Source: an uncultured bacterium
GTDB lineage: Bacteria; Cyanobacteriota; Vampirovibrionia; Gastranaerophilales; Gastranaerophilaceae
Direction of reading: 5' to 3'
DNA: 45,500 nt
NCBI GenBank assembly: GCA_902775025.1
Contig: CACYKP010000016.1
Coordinates: forward strand, 1-45,500
Shown here: in pieces, positions 41,632 through 45,500 of the stretch
How positions within the stretch are numbered: the stretch's first letter is position 1
How the letters are laid out: each line of letters begins with the position of its first letter
Notes under the pieces: model-generated
Seen by the model: the letters and a program-made list of their open reading frames with translations, nothing else
Told to the model about the DNA's origin: nothing
Databases searched by the model: none
Program-made: the position numbers and the translations under genes

Positions 41632-44046
41632 ATGTTTAGGGATTTTTGTTCAGCTATCTGTCAAAATAAAAATATTCTTATGCTTGTTTCTGTAGGAATT
41701 TATATTCTTGCTCTTTTTGGAATTCTTAGCGGAAACCCTGTTTTATTCGCATTACTGCTGACTATTATACTTATTATTGCTGCAATAAAAAATATTTTCC
41801 CATACAAAATAATTATAATTTGGGCTTTGATTTTTTATTTTGGAATAATAAATACCTCTACAAGACTAAAAGATACCGATGAATTATTAGACCTTGCGCC
41901 TATTAATTCAACAATTTACGGAAAAATCCTATCAATTCCGCAGACAAAAGATAACAACAAAACCCAATTTTTCTTCGGGGTAAATAAAATAGAATTTGAC
42001 GGAATAATAAAAGATTTTAAAAATGAAAAACTTCTTGTTTCACTAAACACAGATGAAAAATTTAACATATATGATTCATATAAAATAAGAGGAAGATTAT
42101 CAGTTCCGTTTAAATCAGGTAACCCTTCCCAATTTGATTACGGAAATTATTTAAGAAATTTTGATACTTATGCTGTATTTTATGGTAAAAATCCATACTC
42201 CATGAAGGATTTAAATATTCCATGCTACGAAAAACTATCAGGAAACAAAACAAAATTAGAAAAAACTCTGCAAGAAATAAATAATTATCGTGAAAGGATA
42301 TTAAAAGTTCATTCAAAATATCTAAATTCGCCTAATCTTGAAATATTGGGCGGTATTGTTTTTGGTGATGATGCTGTATCTCCTCCAAAAGACATCAAAC
42401 AATCTTTTGTAAATTCAGGACTTTTACACATTCTTGCCGCTTCAGGTATGAATGTAGCGTTCATATATTCTTTCTTTTTCTTCATTCTGAATTTTCTCAA
42501 AGTTCCGTTTAGAATCAATATAATAACTTGCATTTTTGCCGTAATTACCTACGTTTTTATGACAGGATTAGGTGCATCTGTTGTTAGAGCCGCACTAATG
42601 CTTCTGTTTGTTCTTATTGGAAAACTTATCGACAGAGATGCCCACAGCATTTCTCTTTTATCCTTCGTTGCTCTTTTAATGTTAATTTACAACCCGATGT
42701 ACATTAACGATGTCGGTTTTCAGCTATCCTTCATTGTAACCTTCGGTTTGTTAGTAATGACGCCGTATATCATAAAGAGCGAAAGTAAAATTATAAATTG
42801 GGTAATCGGTTCAATTACAATCCCGATTATTGCTCAACTTTGGGTAATTCCTATTCAAATTTTTTATTTTAATAACATAAGTATTTATTCTGTTTTTGCA
42901 AATATAATGAGTGTTCCGTTCCTTGCAGTTATAAGTTTTGGCGGTTTTATCAGTTCACTTTTATCAATAATTCAGCCGATATCAAATTTTATCTGCATGA
43001 TATTTGACTTTATTTTAAAGCCTCTGATAACACTTGTAATAAACATATCTGATTTTTGGGGAACACTACCAAACGCAACAATGCAAACAACTCACCCTAA
43101 TCCTTTTCAGATAATAGTATATTATTTAATACTGATAAACATAACCCTATTTTTCAACAAAAATTATAGAGATAAATATATGAAAACATTAAAACTCTGC
43201 TTACCGATTTTAATTTCTGTTTTACTCATATCAACAATATCTATTCCAAATCATAATCTTGAAATAACAACTTTTGATGTGGGAAATGCCGATGCATTCA
43301 TGATTAAAACTCCCGACAACAAATACTTTATGATAGACACAGGAAAAGCCGGATATAACGGTGGGAAATCTCAAGCAGAAATGATTATACTCAAGTATTT
43401 TAGAGATAATGGAATTAAAAATCTGGATTCTGTTATCATCACTCACTTTGATAATGACCACTGCGGCGGAGTCTCTGATTTAATAAAAAATTTGAAGGTT
43501 AACACTATTTATGTAAACTCTATTAATCACAACTCAAAACAAGCAAAAGAAATATATAAAACCGCAAGAGAAAACCAAACCCAAATAGCTGAAGCAAAAA
43601 ACGGACAAGTTGTTTATGATAAATCAGGTTTGAATATTACAAACTTTATTCTTAAAGATGTTGCAGGTATAGGTGATAACGAAAGCTCAATAATAACCGT
43701 TCTCAAATACAATGATTTTTCTATGTTGTTTACAGGCGATGCCGGAATTGAAACCTTGAATAAACTGAAAAATAATTTACCTCAAAATATATCAGTTCTA
43801 AAAGTCGGACACCACGGCGCATCAGGTGTCATAAATAAAAATATGGCAGACTATCTGAATCCTAAATATTCAATCGTTTCAACAGGTGAAAACAAATTCG
43901 GACACCCTTCAATTTACACGCTTGAAACACTCAGGAATTCTATAGTTCTAAGAACAGATATTAATAATTCAATCAGAATTATTGCAGATAAAAATAATTA
44001 TAAAGTTCTGACATACAACCCTAAAAAGAAAAAATATACAAAATAG
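41632..44046 (+). CDS. comEC: ComEC/Rec2 family competence protein
   Basis: Forms the inner membrane channel that takes up single-stranded DNA in natural transformation. The 804-residue protein is full length: N-terminal membrane/OB-type region (about 30-190), the Competence domain with HILAASGMNVAF and a run of membrane helices (about 220-500), and a C-terminal metallo-beta-lactamase-like domain (about 545-800) with FDVGNADAFMI, the metal motif THFDNDHCGG, LFTGDAG and VGHHGASG. These are the features proposed for strand degradation. No other competence gene (comEA, comF, dprA) is seen, apart from a prepilin-like gene at 13809. Confidence 0.95.
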   Translation: MFRDFCSAICQNKNILMLVSVGIYILALFGILSGNPVLFALLLTIILIIAAIKNIFPYKIIIIWALIFYFGIINTSTRLKDTDELLDLAPINSTIYGKILSIPQTKDNNKTQFFFGVNKIEFDGIIKDFKNEKLLVSLNTDEKFNIYDSYKIRGRLSVPFKSGNPSQFDYGNYLRNFDTYAVFYGKNPYSMKDLNIPCYEKLSGNKTKLEKTLQEINNYRERILKVHSKYLNSPNLEILGGIVFGDDAVSPPKDIKQSFVNSGLLHILAASGMNVAFIYSFFFFILNFLKVPFRINIITCIFAVITYVFMTGLGASVVRAALMLLFVLIGKLIDRDAHSISLLSFVALLMLIYNPMYINDVGFQLSFIVTFGLLVMTPYIIKSESKIINWVIGSITIPIIAQLWVIPIQIFYFNNISIYSVFANIMSVPFLAVISFGGFISSLLSIIQPISNFICMIFDFILKPLITLVINISDFWGTLPNATMQTTHPNPFQIIVYYLILINITLFFNKNYRDKYMKTLKLCLPILISVLLISTISIPNHNLEITTFDVGNADAFMIKTPDNKYFMIDTGKAGYNGGKSQAEMIILKYFRDNGIKNLDSVIITHFDNDHCGGVSDLIKNLKVNTIYVNSINHNSKQAKEIYKTARENQTQIAEAKNGQVVYDKSGLNITNFILKDVAGIGDNESSIITVLKYNDFSMLFTGDAGIETLNKLKNNLPQNISVLKVGHHGASGVINKNMADYLNPKYSIVSTGENKFGHPSIYTLETLRNSIVLRTDINNSIRIIADKNNYKVLTYNPKKKKYTK

Positions 44047-44060
44047 CAAATATTTTTTTT

Positions 44061-44729
44061 ATGAGTTTTATTTATAATATGCAAATACACCCCCTGAATA
44101 ATACAAACTTCCAATCCAGAAACTCCACTATCCGTTTTGCAGATGATGTTGCAAGACACGTTAACAAATGCTATCCGAGGATTTCATCTTCTCTTACAGA
44201 TGATTTTGTAAATATAAATGCATTTAGAAAATTCAAAAAAAGAATAAATGCCGATACTGAATATTTGCTGCGTACGGATATATCTGATGAGTTTGCTGAT
44301 GCAGAAAACTTTATAGGAAAAATATTAGCATTTGTTAAGCCTGTAAAAAAATACAAACTTGGGAATTGTGGTGAAAGTGCTCAATTGTCAGCTATCGTGG
44401 CGAAAGTAAACGGACTTAAAGATTGTTATATATCAAGCCTTGTAACAAAAAACGGTAAAGATTTAGATCATTCCGTATTGTATGTTAATGATAAAAAACC
44501 ATATATCATTGATGCTTGGCTAGGTTTTGCCGATTTTGTACCCAATGCATTATCAAAGTATAAAAATGAATTTGAATTTCACTTCGATATTAAAGAAGGT
44601 GAAAAAATGACATTTAAAAAATTAGAAACCGATTATACAGATGTTCTGAACAAAGATTTTACAAAAACTCAAATTAATAAAATTAAAAAGATTTTTCCGG
44701 AACAATTTATTAAAAGAGGATATGTATAG
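44061..44729 (+). CDS. Papain/transglutaminase-like protein with Cys-His-Asp triad, putative
   Basis: A 222-residue protein of unknown family. KYKLGNCGESAQLSAIVAKV, then LDHSVLYVNDKKPYIIDAWL, has the order Cys, His, Asp (about residues 101, 139 and 151) seen in papain-fold cysteine proteases, transglutaminases and glutamine deamidases, including secreted bacterial effectors. The N terminus MQIHPLNNTNFQSRN is short and polar with no classical signal. Either ATG 44061 or ATG 44079 may be the start; neither has a Shine-Dalgarno. It follows comEC by 14 bases and is probably cotranscribed or reinitiated. The triad is my reading of motifs; activity and target are inference. Confidence 0.5.
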   Translation: MSFIYNMQIHPLNNTNFQSRNSTIRFADDVARHVNKCYPRISSSLTDDFVNINAFRKFKKRINADTEYLLRTDISDEFADAENFIGKILAFVKPVKKYKLGNCGESAQLSAIVAKVNGLKDCYISSLVTKNGKDLDHSVLYVNDKKPYIIDAWLGFADFVPNALSKYKNEFEFHFDIKEGEKMTFKKLETDYTDVLNKDFTKTQINKIKKIFPEQFIKRGYV

Positions 44730-44825
44730 TTTTATTTTAATACCAATAAATTATACATAAGGGTAAGGTTTTCTTAAATAAAATGTTTTAAATTTAAGTA
44801 TCACTTAAAATAAGGAGAAAAATTT

Positions 44826-45173
44826 ATGATGATACTTGTTAGATGGATTTTACTTGCTCTAGCTGTTTTGCTTGTCGGTTGGATGCTTCCAGGAATATCT
44901 ATTTCAGGAATTTTAGCCGCACTAATTTTAGTTGTGGTTATTGCGCTTATTAATGCATTCTTAAGACCAATTATTAATTTTCTTACTCTGCCGGTTAACG
45001 TCTTAACCCTTGGATTATTTGGATTGATAATTAATGCGCTATTATTTATGCTCGCAGGATTTTTAGTTCCGGGAGTCGAAGTCGGCAACTTCTGGTGGGC
45101 TCTTCTTGCTTCGCTGATTTTAGGGGGCGAAGCCTTTTGGCTTCGCCCCTTACTTATTATAAGTTTTTCTTAA
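44826..45173 (+). CDS. PF04020-type four-helix membrane protein (phage holin superfamily IV-like)
   Basis: 115 residues, almost all hydrophobic, with the family patterns INAFLRPIINFLTLPVNVLT and LGLFGLIINALLFMLAGFLV. The family is widespread in bacteria and is named after a phage holin, but its function is not established. AAGGAG precedes the ATG pair at 44826/44829. The last residues (GGEAFWLRPLL) are encoded by an 11-bp hairpin, so the normal C-terminal end may have been replaced. It converges with the TRL-like gene. Confidence 0.8.
   Translation: MMILVRWILLALAVLLVGWMLPGISISGILAALILVVVIALINAFLRPIINFLTLPVNVLTLGLFGLIINALLFMLAGFLVPGVEVGNFWWALLASLILGGEAFWLRPLLIISFS
45124..45149. terminator. 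GGGGCGAAGCC hairpin overlapping the 3' end of the membrane protein gene
   Basis: GGGGCGAAGCC (45124-45134), loop TTTT, GGCTTCGCCCC (45139-45149). It lies between two convergent genes and could act for both strands, though only short T-runs follow. Confidence 0.65.
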
Positions 45174-45175
45174 TT

Positions 45176-45478
45176 TTAGTTTCCCCAAGCTTTTGTCGTA
45201 ATTGTTTGGAATCCTAAAATATTTTCTCTCTGTACATCATATCCTCCGAGAGAACGGATTCCGCCGTTTTTCATAGCCGCACGGACAGAACAATCGCCAA
45301 CGGTTACAATATACCAAATGTTTTTGCAAGTTGCAGAACCTTGCTTGCTTGCAGCTACTGAGGTGTATCCGCCTCCGGGTGTAGTCGCACCGTTATAGAT
45401 AAAACCTCCTAAATATTCAGCACTTGCACTCAATGCGAAAACTCCTAACAAACCCATCGTTAATAAAATCTTTTTCAT
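45176..45478 (-). CDS. TRL-like exported protein
   Basis: 100 residues with a signal peptide (MKKILLTMGLLGVFALSASA). The mature part has the TRL-like pattern: GGFIYNGATTPGG, ASKQGSATCKNIWYIVTVGD, SVRAAMKNGGIRSLGGYDVQ and NILGFQTITTKAWG. Proteins of this family are small periplasmic or outer membrane-associated, function unknown. AAGGAGGG precedes the ATG. Confidence 0.8.
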   Translation of the reverse strand: MKKILLTMGLLGVFALSASAEYLGGFIYNGATTPGGGYTSVAASKQGSATCKNIWYIVTVGDCSVRAAMKNGGIRSLGGYDVQRENILGFQTITTKAWGN

Positions 45479-45500
45479 ATACCCTCCTTAATTTAATGAA

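Overview
The window is AT-rich DNA from a bacterium with an apparently diderm envelope (TonB/TolA-like proteins). It combines RNase Y with YmdB, glycogen metabolism genes (GlgA, a GH77 glucanotransferase), ComEC, a prepilin-like protein, a zinc-type S14 and several small proteins of no recognised family. This looks most like Candidatus Gastranaerophilales (gut Melainabacteria/Vampirovibrionia). That placement rests on overall impression without any search, so it is moderate-confidence inference. No rRNA, tRNA, IS element, prophage block or CRISPR array was seen.

Layout. 1-6979: mostly minus-strand housekeeping genes (partial gpsA, frameshifted murQ, ribH, nnrD, trmL, a CDP-alcohol phosphatidyltransferase, a Gfo/Idh/MocA oxidoreductase) plus a plus-strand lysozyme-like gene. 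7035-12752: a minus-strand run of envelope genes (zinc-ribbon/TolA-like, TonB-like, eight-TM protein with an FHA-like head, frameshifted VWA protein, VirB10-like/glycine-zipper protein, small membrane protein). 13237-19570: LOG-family protein, prepilin-like protein, PHP phosphoesterase, ymdB, rny and miaA, separated by repeat-filled spacers. 19617-21624: plus-strand TPR/NHL protein and two unknown small proteins. 21879-27862: ileS, a dicarboxylate/glutamate symporter and glgA on the minus strand. 28035-30909: udp, an unknown membrane protein and a small unknown. 31442-38978: ribosomal operon rpsJ-rplC-D-W-B-rpsS-rplV-rpsC-rplP-rpmC-rpsQ-rplN-X-E-rpsN on the minus strand, stopping after rpsN. 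39259-45478: malQ, a 58-residue ferredoxin, comEC, a papain/transglutaminase-like protein, a PF04020 membrane protein and a TRL-like protein.

The intergenic DNA is unusually structured. Recurrent families are: a GGGGTAAATAT motif at about 20 places, often near AGCTGG; 50-54 bp tandem units ending in CCAACCGTCA(TTCA) in two arrays; a TCAGGTnnnACCTGA palindromic unit that also sits inside one coding sequence; GGAAAAT/ATTTTCC inverted repeats inside the ribosomal operon; GGCAATAA repeats on both sides of rny; and common bacterial GTCATTCTGAGC and CCCTCTCC palindromes. The most interesting regulatory structures are a 42-bp palindrome built on a consensus promoter before 29016, a 22-bp palindrome at the predicted ferredoxin start site, a palindrome-bounded foldable region at 4359-4727, and three genes whose -10 box lies 6-7 nt from the start codon (probable leaderless mRNAs). 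Two genes (murQ, VWA) carry single-base-scale frameshifts that could be real decay or assembly error.
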